DNA of 64,000 bases from Rusavskia elegans (Eukaryota; Ascomycota; Lecanoromycetes; Teloschistales; Teloschistaceae): positions 890,867 through 954,866 of the forward strand of contig SAUG01000012.1 in the NCBI GenBank assembly GCA_011316305.1. The letters are read 5' to 3'. The notes below the pieces were generated by a model. The model did no database searches, was not told where the DNA came from, and was given only the letters and a program-made list of their open reading frames with translations. Positions 54,623 through 64,000 of the stretch are shown piece by piece. Position 1 is the stretch's first letter. The number at the start of each line of letters is the position of its first letter. The position numbers and the translations under genes were made by a program.

Positions 54623-55306
54623 ATGAGACGCTGGGCATCACCTCGACGGATCTCTACGTATGGTTCGCTGAGCAGCTTTGTCAAGGCATATTACGCATCC
54701 GGAAATACATGGATTGGACCGCCTTCGTGGACATGTGAGGGCAGAGTCGAATACGATATAAGAGGTGGGATTTGTTGCGCTTGTCAGTGTTAGGATAGAT
54801 CATATCAGGCGCCAAATTTCCCAATCCCATCGCGGGGGGAAAGGGGGGTGGTATCCCTTTTGATAACGAGGATGGATGGAAATGTTGGAATCAAAAGGCG
54901 GAAAAAGGTCCGGGGGTTTACTTTTCGATTTGATACCCCGGAAATCATGTAACCATCTTGCTGTTTCTGCTTAGCAGCTCCTCTGCTGGCCCTTTAGCGG
55001 CGAAATATTTTATAGATGAAGGGATGGCAATGGAAGGCCTCGGGAGGCTGAATCTTCAACAATTACTGGTTGTGTTCTCGCAACGCGCTTTGCAGAGATA
55101 TTTTCGATTGATCTTATATTCCTGGTAGCCTCCAAATACAATCGATTGATGCCGACATGTTGTACAATTGTACAGGGTGGAGATTTGTGACATTTACCAG
55201 CTTCGTCCATGAAGGACAGCTAATGTACAATCTAGTGTTGCCAAAAAAACATATAATGGATATACAGACTTCGTCGGCCTCGGTGACCAACATTCCCAGC
55301 CCTGAC
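54623..55306. other. convergent 3' flanks with G-rich tract
   Basis: 684 bp between converging stop codons. A run of G tracts near 54833-54852 (six G, three A, six G, T, GG) and another GGGGG near 54912 could form a quadruplex on the sense strand of the DUF8004-like transcript's 3' end. No gene recognised. Confidence 0.4.
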
Positions 55307-56502
55307 CTACAACCTCCTTCCACCACTCCCAAACCCGCTCCTGGCAAACACCTTCTCCCAATCAACCTTCTCCCACCACGCCTCTAGAAACTTCCTCTTC
55401 CCCGTGATCCCCCAATCTCTCAACCACACATGCTCCCACGTGCTCACCCCCAACAGAACCTCAACCATCGCCCCACCCGGCGCTCTCCTCGATTCCGGAT
55501 GCAGATTCGTATTCTGCGTCGTAGCACTATACGCGCCGAAACTGCCTGCCGTCCCACTGTACGCAGCTTCGGACGGCGGCGAATTTGGGTTCCCTGTCCC
55601 ATACCCCTTACCATATACCCTCAATCGGTCATCCATCTGGTTCGTACCCTCGTCGCCTCTCATCATGCGCGCATAACCGGTAGGACTCAAATCGGCGGTC
55701 ACGCCCGTGGCGGCGGTGTTCATGTCGACGGGCTGCTGGCGGAAATGGGCGCCCGGGTAGGGGGAGCCGGCGTTGTAGGTGGCGAGGATGGAGAGTTTCA
55801 TGTGTTCGTTGAAAGATGATTGGGTGCGTTTGACGAGCCAGACGTAACCGGGGCCGAACATGCTGTCGGCGGTGGCGAGGAAGTGGGAGCGCAGGGTTTC
55901 GAGGGAGGAGAAGGAGGAGTTGATGTGCGAGAGGAGAGCGGAGGGGATTGGGGTGGGATCGGGCGTCTAAGGGGAATGTTAGTTGGAGTAGTCGAGAGTA
56001 CAGAGCGGGAAGGTGTACGAGGGTTTCGAAGAAGAAGTGGTTGTTGTGGGCGGCGGAAGCGTAATTGAAGAGGGCGGCATGGTTAGGATCGCGGGCGTAT
56101 TTGATGAGGAGATCTTTGGTCTTGGTGTTTTCATCTTTCGTCTCTGTAATGCCCCAAAAGTGTGAGCTGCAGCGCAAAGCGGTAAGATTGACTCCGACAT
56201 ACGGGCGGTCAATTGGTTCAATTTATCGACCAGAAACTGCTGATATCGAGTCCAGGCTATTTCGTAGCCGTCTGGGCTGAGGACATCTCGAAGGCCGTCT
56301 CTCCGAAGAGTTGCATTGTGGGTCAATACTGGTACTTGGTGCTTTCGCCGCCGCTGCGTCTTGGGGGCATAAAGACATTTTCCCTACACAGTCACACCAT
56401 TAGAATCTGCTGGGTCTGATGAGCAAGAGCCATGAAGTTCACCAGGATAGATGTACATGAGCGCCAGGCAGTCTGCTGCCTGCCAGGTTTTGACAATATC
56501 AT
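55307..56502 (-). CDS. Mitochondrial ribosomal small-subunit protein mS43 (SOD fold)
   Basis: Four exons on the minus strand: 56502-56443, 56383-56203, 56143-56019 and 55966-55307, giving 341 residues. The 60-nt first exon encodes only a presequence-like MILSKPGRQQTAWRSCTSIL. Then LYAPKTQRRRKHQVPVL, VLSPDGYEIAWTRYQQF, LFNYASAAHNNHFFFETL and FGPGYVWLVKRTQSSFNEHM match the Fe/Mn superoxide dismutase fold; TWEHVWLRDWGITGKRKFLEAWW corresponds to the C-terminal part. SOD metal ligands are largely replaced, so it is the ribosomal paralogue (yeast Rsm26/Mrp1-type), not an enzyme. All phases agree. An in-frame ATG at 56763 lies in an open frame running upstream, so a longer N-terminus is possible. 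Confidence 0.87.
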
Positions 56503-57164
56503 AGAATTGGCAGGATGATGTTGTAAGGAGCAAAACTGTTTTGAGGCTCTGGATGCATCAGACCAATGAATCGGCGCTAGTTTAGCGGCATCTGCAAACG
56601 CCCTCCAGTCATTTTTCAGGAAACGGCCGACCTCATCTTCACCTGTCACACTGTACCGCTGCTCTTGTTTCGAACTCCAAGCTGTCTTGACACGCCAGAT
56701 CCAGACAGCCTCTCGATTTATAGAGTCATCTGACTCTGTATCAAATCTATTCTTCCTGCCCATTGTCCAATCAAGGGGTCCTGGGCGCGTGCCACGATGC
56801 TGTCCAACGAGCTCCTTCAAACTCCAGTGAAGCGTCTCGATTGCTTCATCAATTGGGATTCCAGACGGCTTCACGTATCGCCACCGGCTAAGCAAAACTC
56901 TTCTCTTTACCTGTTCCTCGTCCTCATCATCTACTACCTGGCAATAATAATAAGCAGCCTTCTCTTGAGTCTTTCTTTATGCGAAGCTGGTCTCCCATTG
57001 TTCATCCTTTCTCTTCTTGATCTGTCAACGTAGGAGGCGTTCCCTTTGTTCATACCAGGTTAATCGTGCTCTCTGTCTTCCTCGAGTCTCCTTCCTCCAT
57101 ATCTAAACCTCGCCACCCTCGACTAACTCACAGATCCCAAAGCATAACGTTAACACAGCCCAGC
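56503..57164. promoter_or_regulatory. Divergent region, mS43 and type I membrane protein
   Basis: 662 bp between divergent starts. The minus strand stays open in the mS43 presequence frame to about 56977 with no stop (see findings). The plus-strand side from 56880 is a pyrimidine-rich leader. Confidence 0.4.
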
Positions 57165-58253
57165 ATGGGTCGTAGCACTTTCCTCAGACTTACCGCTGTC
57201 TGTTTGATCTCTACACTCGTACCCCAAAGCACAGCCCTCTCAGCTGCCATCGAGGCTGCCCAAGCCTTCGGTCTTGTTAGCAGACAGACCAGCACATGCT
57301 CCGTGTCTGGCTACTCGCCTTGCAACAAGCCAGGCATACCATCTAACTTTTGCTGTCCATCAGGCACAACCTGCACAGTCTTCAACGACAACAAATCGGC
57401 TATCTGCTGCCCTAGCGGCCGCGATTGCAAGACCATCTCGCCTTTGACCTGCGACCTCAACGCACAAAACGCCACGACACATCCTTCCAACCAGCTACAC
57501 AGCACAGATCTGACTGGTAGTCTTCAGACCTGCGGTACGGGAACCTGTTGTCCCAAGGGTTACGATTGTTCCGGCGGCAACTGCCTGATGCGATCAGCTG
57601 CTTCATCCTCCGCCAAGCCAGCATCGAGCACGGCCGCCGCGAAATCTACGTCAGCCGCTGCCTCCTCAACTGGTAAGCCAAGTCCCACAAGCAGTAACCC
57701 TGCTGCGGCATCGCAAAGCTCCGCAGAAGCAGCTGCAACTCCGGGGAAACATCAAAACAACTTTCCAGCAGCCGCCGTACTTGCTGGCTTCTTCCCCGGC
57801 CTGCTACTCGGCGCACTGTTGACCGTTGCCGTCATCATTTGCATTGGCCGACGACGTGCCAAACGTGAGAAATATGGAGATTTCGGCTCCGTTGCAGCCA
57901 CAGTTTCGGATCCCATCTACCAAGATACCAATGGCTTCCGCACAGACTTCCTTCGGCGCGAGTCAAAGACGAGATATAGCAATCGCTCATCACGCGTCCG
58001 ATCGTTGTTCTCGAGATCGCCAACGCTGAAGAGCAACAACTCAGACAACTATGGGAGAAGCATACTTCCTAAGACGCCTCCAAACAAGACTCGGGTACCG
58101 GAATTGAAAAGAGAGCCAAGTATGGAAAGTATCAAGATCTACAGCCCGCCTAATGGGGGTTTGCAGAGGCCCAACACCACCTTCACGGAGATGATGGCAG
58201 ATGCAGGTTTCAAGAATGGCGAGCCGTATTTAGGAAAGTCCCGGATGGGTTGA
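57165..58253 (+). CDS. Type I membrane protein with Cys-rich ectodomain (Mid2/WSC-like layout)
   Basis: Single exon, 362 residues, start at MGRSTFLRLTAVCLISTLVP, a signal peptide cut near STALS. The ectodomain has two Cys-rich stretches: CSVSGYSPCNKPGIPSNFCC, then CPSGTTC and ICCPSGRDC, and later TCGTGTCCPKGYDCSGGNC. A Ser/Ala/Thr-rich stalk (about residues 145-205) is suited to O-mannosylation. One membrane span, about residues 208-232 (AAAVLAGFFPGLLLGALLTV), is followed by RRRAKREK and a basic, Ser-rich cytosolic tail (SSRVRSLFSRSPTLKSNN). The layout resembles fungal cell-wall sensors, but the cysteine pattern is not WSC; function is inferred from layout only. Confidence 0.75.
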   Translation: MGRSTFLRLTAVCLISTLVPQSTALSAAIEAAQAFGLVSRQTSTCSVSGYSPCNKPGIPSNFCCPSGTTCTVFNDNKSAICCPSGRDCKTISPLTCDLNAQNATTHPSNQLHSTDLTGSLQTCGTGTCCPKGYDCSGGNCLMRSAASSSAKPASSTAAAKSTSAAASSTGKPSPTSSNPAAASQSSAEAAATPGKHQNNFPAAAVLAGFFPGLLLGALLTVAVIICIGRRRAKREKYGDFGSVAATVSDPIYQDTNGFRTDFLRRESKTRYSNRSSRVRSLFSRSPTLKSNNSDNYGRSILPKTPPNKTRVPELKREPSMESIKIYSPPNGGLQRPNTTFTEMMADAGFKNGEPYLGKSRMG

Positions 58254-58643
58254 TCCCAAGGGCTGAAGGAGCACACTGAATCTTGTTATCAAATCCTGTC
58301 TTTAAGCATTGGGCGCTCGGGCGGTAGACAGACTATATCCCATCATTTTGAACCATGACATTGCAATATTCAAACTCGCGCGCCGTCCTCGTACTTCGCA
58401 CTTTCAGACCTAGAAGGACGTTCTGTACACTGTTATAATCGTACGACTCCCAATCCTAAATTAGTCAATGATTTCGTCTACCCTTTGACTGTGGTCTTAA
58501 CCAAGACAGCTGCAGAATCAATATCAGAACCTTTCTATCATTTGTCATTAGGTCCCGCCTCTACCGTTGTTCATAACATGCCAACATGACGCTAAAGTGC
58601 AACAGTCCTTACGGTACAAAGCATCTACTTCTCATCGCCAAAA
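58254..58643. other. convergent 3' flanks
   Basis: 390 bp between converging genes. No coding feature recognised. Confidence 0.4.
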
Positions 58644-59974
58644 TCAATCCGCCGGAGACTTAAGCGTGGGGTTGGGTTCCGGGTTGTGCTGTTCCCTCTC
58701 ATCCGAATCTTTTGCATCCCCCGGTGGTTTGCTCTCATGCGAAGAAATAGGGTGAACTGAAATGCTTGTGTCCTCCTTGGTTTGATCCAACGGGGGCTGC
58801 AACACCGATACAATTAGCCAACGGTAGCATGGGAGTGTCAAGAGCTACTCACGTTGGCTTGCAGCTCGTCGGGTTTGAGCAGGCCCCTCTCACTAGCCAA
58901 TCTCCTCGCTGCCTCCCTCGCCGTTTCAATACTTGCCTCTTCCTCTAGCCGAAGCCGCTCTTCTTCTTCTTTCAAGTCTGTCATCGAGGGCGCATTGGCA
59001 ACTTTATCTCGCTCATCGCTCGTTCTGCGTTCTTTTCTGCCCATACTCCTCGAGCTTTTTGAACTTCTCGTCTTCATACTGGCGGCCCTTGAATCTCCTG
59101 GCTTCTTCCGACTACTATTCTCGTCGCTCAAAGTGCCCTGCGTCGTCCTCCTGGCTAACACCATTGCGAATTCGTCATCCAGCGGTACGGCATCATCCTC
59201 ATCCTCACTCGGAAATAAATCCCCTCTCGAACTCAACGAGTTGGTGGTCTCCCTGGATCCAACAGTGTCACTTCTCTTCCTCATATGCCTTCTCCCTTTT
59301 CTCCCTTCCTCTCCACTCTCACTTTCCGAGATCAAAGGCTCATCCTCCCCGCTCGCCCTCGCCTTCAATGCCGCCGTCCTGCTTCTCTGCCCCTCGCCCA
59401 CATCCTGGAGATCTGCAGCACTGGGTTTGTATCTCCTACCCTTTCCCCCAATCTTCCAGGGCAAGCGTTCCAAAAATCCAAACATCGAGGAGCTAGGCAC
59501 AATGTTCGCTTCGGAAGCCCCCATATCTTTCCCACCACCCAGTCCACCAGTCTTCCTCCTCGATCCGATCCCCCCATAGCTCATCCCGCTTCTCCGCCCC
59601 GGCTGCTGCCCCTCAGCGGATGTGAAATCGTTCCCGGCGAGCAAACGATCCAACTCGTCATTTCCCCACCCTTCCTCCTCCTGCGCTTCCCAGTCATCGT
59701 AGAAATCAAAACTCAACTCTTCCCTGCCTCTCCTTCGTCCTGTTCTCCTCCTCCGGGTCGCATCGGAAGGGGCGCTCGAAGAGGCGGCATTGGTGATGCA
59801 TGTGTAACAAGGAGCGCAGGAAGCTTCGAGACAGGTGGATATGCCGGAGAGGCAGGGGGCGAGGTAGGTTTGGTGGAAGGTGAAGAGCGAGGCGCGGGTG
59901 GTGTATTGAGCGGAGTCGACGGTTTGGGAGATTTGATTCAAGGTCTGGCGGATACGGGGGTCGTTGCGGCGCAT
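58644..59974 (-). CDS. Conserved-looking fungal protein, Ser/Arg/Glu-rich
   Basis: Exons 59974-58853 and 58796-58644 (intron 56 nt, GTGAGT..TTGCAG), 424 residues, start at MRRNDPRIRQTLNQISQTVD. The first ~60 residues look folded and conserved: RASLFTFHQTYLAPCLSGI and a Cys cluster in CLEASCAPCYTCI (five Cys in 17 residues from CLSG onward). Then SFDFYDDWEAQEEEGWGNDELDRLLAG, a short acidic block, precedes a long disordered region rich in Ser, Arg and Glu. Near residue 350 a probable coiled coil (SMTDLKEEEERLRLEEEAS) follows. I recall uncharacterised relatives in Pezizomycotina. The Cys cluster could be palmitoylated or bind metal; this is inference. Confidence 0.75.
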
Positions 59975-60551
59975 GGTGATATATACTTTGAAATCCAATA
60001 TTTCGAGCACGATGGGTGGAGGGCGGAGGAGGTGGTAGGCGGCCGGGCCGCTGAGATTGTGTATAGCTGGCGGGGAAGACCGTAGGTTGCCTCAACGTGT
60101 CGGCGCAAGGTCCGCGACCATCCTCAGGAAAATCTGATCCGTTTCAACTGAGATGGAGGTAGAATAGAACGCATCGGCCGAATTGCTGTGCCTCAACAAT
60201 TGAGGTCGTCACCGCCAAGCCTTCAGCCTTACTCCATGACACTTTGATCTACGGAGTCCTTCCTTAAGGTAGATAGCTTTTCAGTCCTAAGAATGAATTG
60301 AGTAAGGTAGGTTGCGATACTCATCTTTGGTCCTGAATTATCAATGGAGTTCTACGGCCTTGAGTGCAGCAAGTGAAAAGCAGCCGAAATTCATACAGTC
60401 TGACTTTTTACACCAGACCGTCTGAGTACGGACAACACAAACTTTCATAATTGATATAGTATCTACTCGATTGCTTCGTCCATTTCAGTCTTCTTTTCAA
60501 TCAGATTCTCTTCGACTGCAAGTCTCTTGAAAACTACTGCTTCCTATCAAC
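59975..60551. promoter_or_regulatory. Divergent region upstream of the methyltransferase
   Basis: 577 bp between divergent starts. The last 120 bases before 60552 are pyrimidine-rich, suggesting the leader of the methyltransferase transcript. No coding feature. Confidence 0.35.
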
Positions 60552-61727
60552 ATGGTTCACTATATTCGTTTCCTGCAGCCTCCTCGAGTGACCCGTTTGA
60601 ACAAGGATGGAATCCATGCGCTTCTCAGCACTTTGCTTACCATCACTACTGATCTGGGCGATGCTTTCTACCCTGGAGACTCATGTGTTCACAGTGCAAT
60701 CTTCAACGGGACTACAATGAGGTCGCTCGATATGGCTCACTGGAAGCCAGGAATGCGAGTGTTAAAAATCGAGGCCAAGGTGCCGCTCGACTTCTTACGC
60801 CTTCGGGCTCGATTCCTTTTTACTTGTAATGAGTCATTTGAAATCGACGCACTTCAGACCGAACGGCTTCCAAGTATCATCAGCGCTTGGACCGGAGAGT
60901 TTTCCCATCTGGATGATCTGGACACGGATATGACGGTCAGACGTTTCCGGGTGCAAGGCGGGCGAGTGCTCGAAATCTGCGAGGAGAATGGAGACAGCAT
61001 GGCTCGCCATATTTGGTGAGCCTTTCTCCTTCTTCTTGTCTCAAAGCGAAACTAAATCCAAAGGGACGGCGGCGTCGTTCTGGCAGCGTGGTTAATGGAC
61101 TGGGCAGAACTCGGACAGCACCGGGACATCCCGTTCACCGTTTTGGAACTCGGTACTGGCTGCGGTACCGTTGGCTTAGCCTTTGGCATACGTTCGGACT
61201 GCCGTTTACTCCTGACTGATATGGACGAGGATGCCTTAACATACGCAAGACACAATGCCCGCAGGTCTCGGGACACCTTCAACAGTGTTTGGGAGTGTTC
61301 GACCCTCGACTGGAGTGAACCAGACCGGTTGAAGCTTGATCGGCCACTGGACTTCATCATCGCCTCGGAATGTATTTACAACCCTGATAGCATCCCTGAC
61401 TTGGTACGCACCATGTCAAGTCTTGTACGACGGTCAAATGGATTGAAAGAGGGATTGCCCCAGCCGCAGATCATGGTGTCGACCAAAGTACGGCATTCCA
61501 GCGAGGCGGCCTTCTTCGACTTGATGAAAGAGTCCGGTTTTGATCAAAATCAGCATGTGAGCATCCCGATACATGATCAATACCGGGAGTCTATTGGACA
61601 GGATCTCGAAGTCGTTCACATATACATTTTCCAAAAACAGATTGAGGTTCTCGCGAGCCGAGACAACGACAATTACGACGGAATGGACGAGGCGGATAAC
61701 AAACAACCAGCCCTTGCTCTCGAGTGA
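60552..61727 (+). CDS. METTL21-like protein-lysine methyltransferase
   Basis: Exons 60552-61015 and 61064-61727 (intron 48 nt, GTGAGC..AAAG), 375 residues. The junction creates HIWDGGVVLAAWLMDWAE, the typical WDGG/W entry of the Methyltransf_16 group. SAM-binding motif I is VLELGTGCGTVGLAF, the acidic residue after strand 2 is in LLLTDMDEDAL, and the substrate-site motif is IIASECIYNPDSIPDLV (usually D-x-x-Y; here E-C-I-Y). The N-terminal 150 residues are an added domain seen in some fungal relatives. Family members methylate lysines of elongation factors or chaperones; the target here is unknown. No presequence. Confidence 0.85.
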
Positions 61728-62258
61728 GAGCATAACGATATTTTCCGATGGTTGTACCCCTCTCGACATATTCACAATACACGCATGCAGATTGCATGTT
61801 CAGCTCGGCGTATCGCTGTGAGAAGGTTCGCTCCCAGCATTCTCTCTAATCCTCCGTCAGAGGTGGATGCGCCTGGTAGGTCCAGAGATGGATGGCGACC
61901 GAGGTGCATGTTCCAGTAGTTGATGATGGCACCAGTCACAATATACCGCGTGTTCACGGTATTGGACTGCTTCCACCACGGATGGTCCTGGGAGACAAGA
62001 AGGGTCTTGTGGGGTGGAAATCATGCGAGACGAGGACGTTCATGCTCATTGCTGCATGCAGTACATGGGTCGGGACGCTGATACACGGATTGGATCCATC
62101 TCCCCCGCTGATTTGGGTGCGAATGCGCGGTGGCTGTATGTTGTAGTCACACACGATGCGAAACCGAAGCATTCCAGATATCGATAGCTGGAAATGAAAT
62201 ACCGGCGTCAACCGGGAGAGACCGTCTTCTATAAGTAGAGATAGTATCTGCACATATG
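61728..62258. other. intergenic, 3' flank of methyltransferase
   Basis: No gene called. A minus-strand open frame with its first ATG at 62424 runs through it to 61954 (156 codons) without recognisable domain; listed as an open question in findings. Confidence 0.35.
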
Positions 62259-63019
62259 CTTGATTGATACTCTCTTTTTTTGGTTCTTTGACGAAGTATT
62301 TCGAGAGGGAGAAAAGTCGGTGAATCTGCCTTGGATCGGCCCAAAGGGGAGAAGAAGCGTCATCGGTCAAGGAAATAAAAGTGCTCGTTCCGTTCGCCAA
62401 AATTGGATTTGCCGCACCACCCATTTCAACAACGATCTTCCATCTGCACAAACATCTTGCAGCGCGTCGATCCGTACGCTGTACACACACACACTCTATC
62501 ACCCTGTGACCTGGAACCCGGTACACATAGAGTGAGTAGGTCGCCCAGGAAGCACCCTTCACTGCCGCTCGATTACCTTGCTGCCTGCTTCAATCCTCTT
62601 GCCTGACATACTTCCCTTGTTGACTCATCTCTCTGCAGGCAAACTTCCTCCTCTTCAACAGTTCTTGTTGTTGCCTTTGTAAACTGAAGGCTTTGCTCTT
62701 CACCACGGATCCTCCAGCTTTGATTCAGATCTCCCTTCAAGATCCCTCCACTCGCCCTCACCGACACATTCTCAACGATCTCCCTCCTCCTGCTGAAGGC
62801 CAATAACGAACCAACGCCCGCCCCGGTCGAGTCCTCCAACAACCACCCACTGTTCGCTCCAACACCTCAGCTGCCGCATAGGAAGACCCCCGCGGTTCTT
62901 CCTCTCCCCGAGGAAGAGTCCCGAAGGCCTCGCCCATCAAGCTTTGCGGCAGACGTATTCAAGCCTCCCTAACACAGCCCATCTTTCCACCGAAACAACT
63001 TAACACCAGCAGTTTCTGC
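62259..63019 (+). promoter_or_regulatory. ATG-free region ahead of ornithine decarboxylase, likely long 5' leader
   Basis: The plus strand has no ATG triplet from 62259 up to the ODC start at 63020, about 760 nt. The second half is C/T-rich. It contains a canonical intron candidate, donor GTGAGT at 62532 and acceptor CTCTGCAG ending at 62638 (107 nt) with a CTGAC branch-like site at 62603. Long leaders are known for ornithine decarboxylase genes, and absence of ATG would protect ribosome scanning. The transcription start is not known. Confidence 0.5.
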
Positions 63020-64000
63020 ATGGTTATGGCAACATCGACCATCACGACCATCACCGAAGAATATGCAACAATCAATCATCTCGATCGAGATTTATTCGTG
63101 GCCCACAGCCAACTTCGTGATGGCATGAAAGATGGCAAGCTGTTGATACACGATACGCTGAAGCGTCGGATCGAGGAGATCGACACCGATGGGTGCAGAC
63201 CCGGGGAAGAAGATGCCTTTTTCGTGGCCGACATGGGCGAGGTCTACCGCCAGCACTTGAGATGGAAGTTGAATTTGAAAAGAGTGAAGCCCCACTACGG
63301 TCCGTCGAGCCTCTACATCATACCCCGCAGAACAATGACGCTGATGTCGTGCAGCCGTGAAATGTAACCCCGACACCGAAGTGCTTCGGCTGCTTGCAGC
63401 ATTGGGCACGGGATTCGACTGTGCCTCCAAGGCCGAGATCGAACAGGTCCTCGCGTTGGGCGTCGATCCATCCCGCATCATCTACGCCCAACCGTGCAAG
63501 ACCAAGTCCTATGTGCGCTATGCAGCAGCGCAAGGCGTGAAGCAGATGACATTCGATAATGCAGATGAGCTATACAAAACCAAAGCCCATTTCCCTAATG
63601 CCGAGCTTTTTTTGCGCATTCTGACAGACGATTCCTCCAGCCTCTGCCGGCTCAGTCTGAAATTCGGTGCATCCCTCGACTGCGCGAATGACCTTCTACA
63701 GCTCGCCAAGGACCTCGATCTGAATGTGGTGGGTGTGAGTTTTCACGTCGGGTCTGGAGCTTCTGATCCGCAATCTTTCGCCAAGGCCGTGCAAGATTCG
63801 CGCCACGTCTTTGACCAAGCCGCCAAAATTGGCTTCGACCTCAAAACCCTGGATGTCGGCGGCGGATTCTCCGGCGATACTTTCGAGGGTATGGCTCATG
63901 TTTTGAGCGAGGCGCTGGACGATCATTTTCCCCCCAGCATTCGCATCATTGGCGAGCCAGGCCGGTACTACGTATCCTCTGCCTTCACGCTGGCTTGCAA
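63020..64000 (+). CDS. Ornithine decarboxylase, truncated by window end
   Basis: Exon 63020-63299 and exon 2 from 63355 to the window edge; intron 55 nt with donor GTCCGT and acceptor GTGCAG. About 308 residues are visible. The start is MVMATSTITT (a second Met is two codons on). The pyridoxal-phosphate lysine is Lys96 in AVKCNPDTEVL, created at the splice junction. Other family motifs: LGTGFDCASKAEIE, RIIYAQPCK, VGVSFHVGSG, LDVGGGFSG and IIGEPGRYYV. The catalytic Cys near the C-terminus is outside the window. The enzyme makes putrescine from ornithine, the first step of polyamine synthesis, and is regulated by antizyme; the leader may add regulation. Confidence 0.93.

Noticed and set aside
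1..64000. Possible biosynthetic or defence gene cluster
   Set aside because: No backbone enzyme (PKS, NRPS, terpene synthase), no NLR or HET-domain gene, no transposase or reverse transcriptase. The ABC transporter, amidase, nitronate monooxygenase and GST are scattered among housekeeping genes.
1..64000. tRNA genes
   Set aside because: I looked for GGTTCRANTCC-like B boxes on both strands in the intergenic regions and found none with a matching A box; a tRNAscan run would be decisive.

Overview
The window is nuclear DNA of a filamentous ascomycete (Pezizomycotina). The evidence is the short spliceosomal introns (about 49-76 nt, GT..AG with CTAAC/CTGAC-like branch sites), mitochondrial presequences on nuclear genes, and fungal-type families (DUF8004-like protein, Mtr2, Yor1-like ABCC transporter, CHRD secreted protein, SOD-fold mitoribosomal protein mS43). 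I cannot settle the class (Dothideomycetes, Lecanoromycetes and others are all possible). I see no transposon, CRISPR array, tRNA, rRNA or secondary-metabolite cluster.

Layout. 0.7-8.4 kb: secreted CHRD protein with YPPGTG repeats (-); acidic-tailed unknown protein (-) divergent from a CSA/ERCC8 WD40 repair protein (+); CobW-type GTPase (-); small glycine-rich protein (+); six-exon kappa-class GST (-). 9-19.9 kb: ArfGAP-UBA-NPF trafficking protein, a 1058-residue orphan, a disordered repeat protein and a metallopeptidase-like secreted protein with degenerate zinc motif and no clear start (all +). 20-27.2 kb: nitronate monooxygenase (+), taxilin (-), Cym1/PreP presequence protease (+). 28-38.9 kb: 97-residue membrane protein (+), DNA polymerase delta subunit 2 (+), ribosomal protein L38 (-), a six-exon 87-residue protein assembled here from tiny exons (+), a coiled-coil protein (-), Mtr2 (-) divergent from mitochondrial MetRS (+), single-pass membrane protein (-). 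40.5-50 kb: ABCC transporter (-), secreted amidase (-), PIG-S (+). 52-64 kb: DUF8004-like protein (+), mS43 (-), type I membrane protein (+), Ser/Arg/Glu-rich protein (-), METTL21-like lysine methyltransferase (+), and the first part of ornithine decarboxylase (+), cut by the window edge.

The genes are mostly unrelated housekeeping genes in head-to-head and tail-to-tail pairs, not a pathway cluster. Mitochondrial functions recur (Cym1, MetRS, mS43, possibly the 87-residue protein). The most interesting signals are in gene architecture: a gene of 13-84 nt exons with a GC-AG intron, an ATG-free stretch of about 760 nt ahead of ornithine decarboxylase, an amidase intron flanked by a near-duplicate 17-mer, and two stop-free introns with lengths divisible by three. 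Exon boundaries were derived by eye from splice motifs, reading frame and family similarity; none was checked by transcripts or database search.
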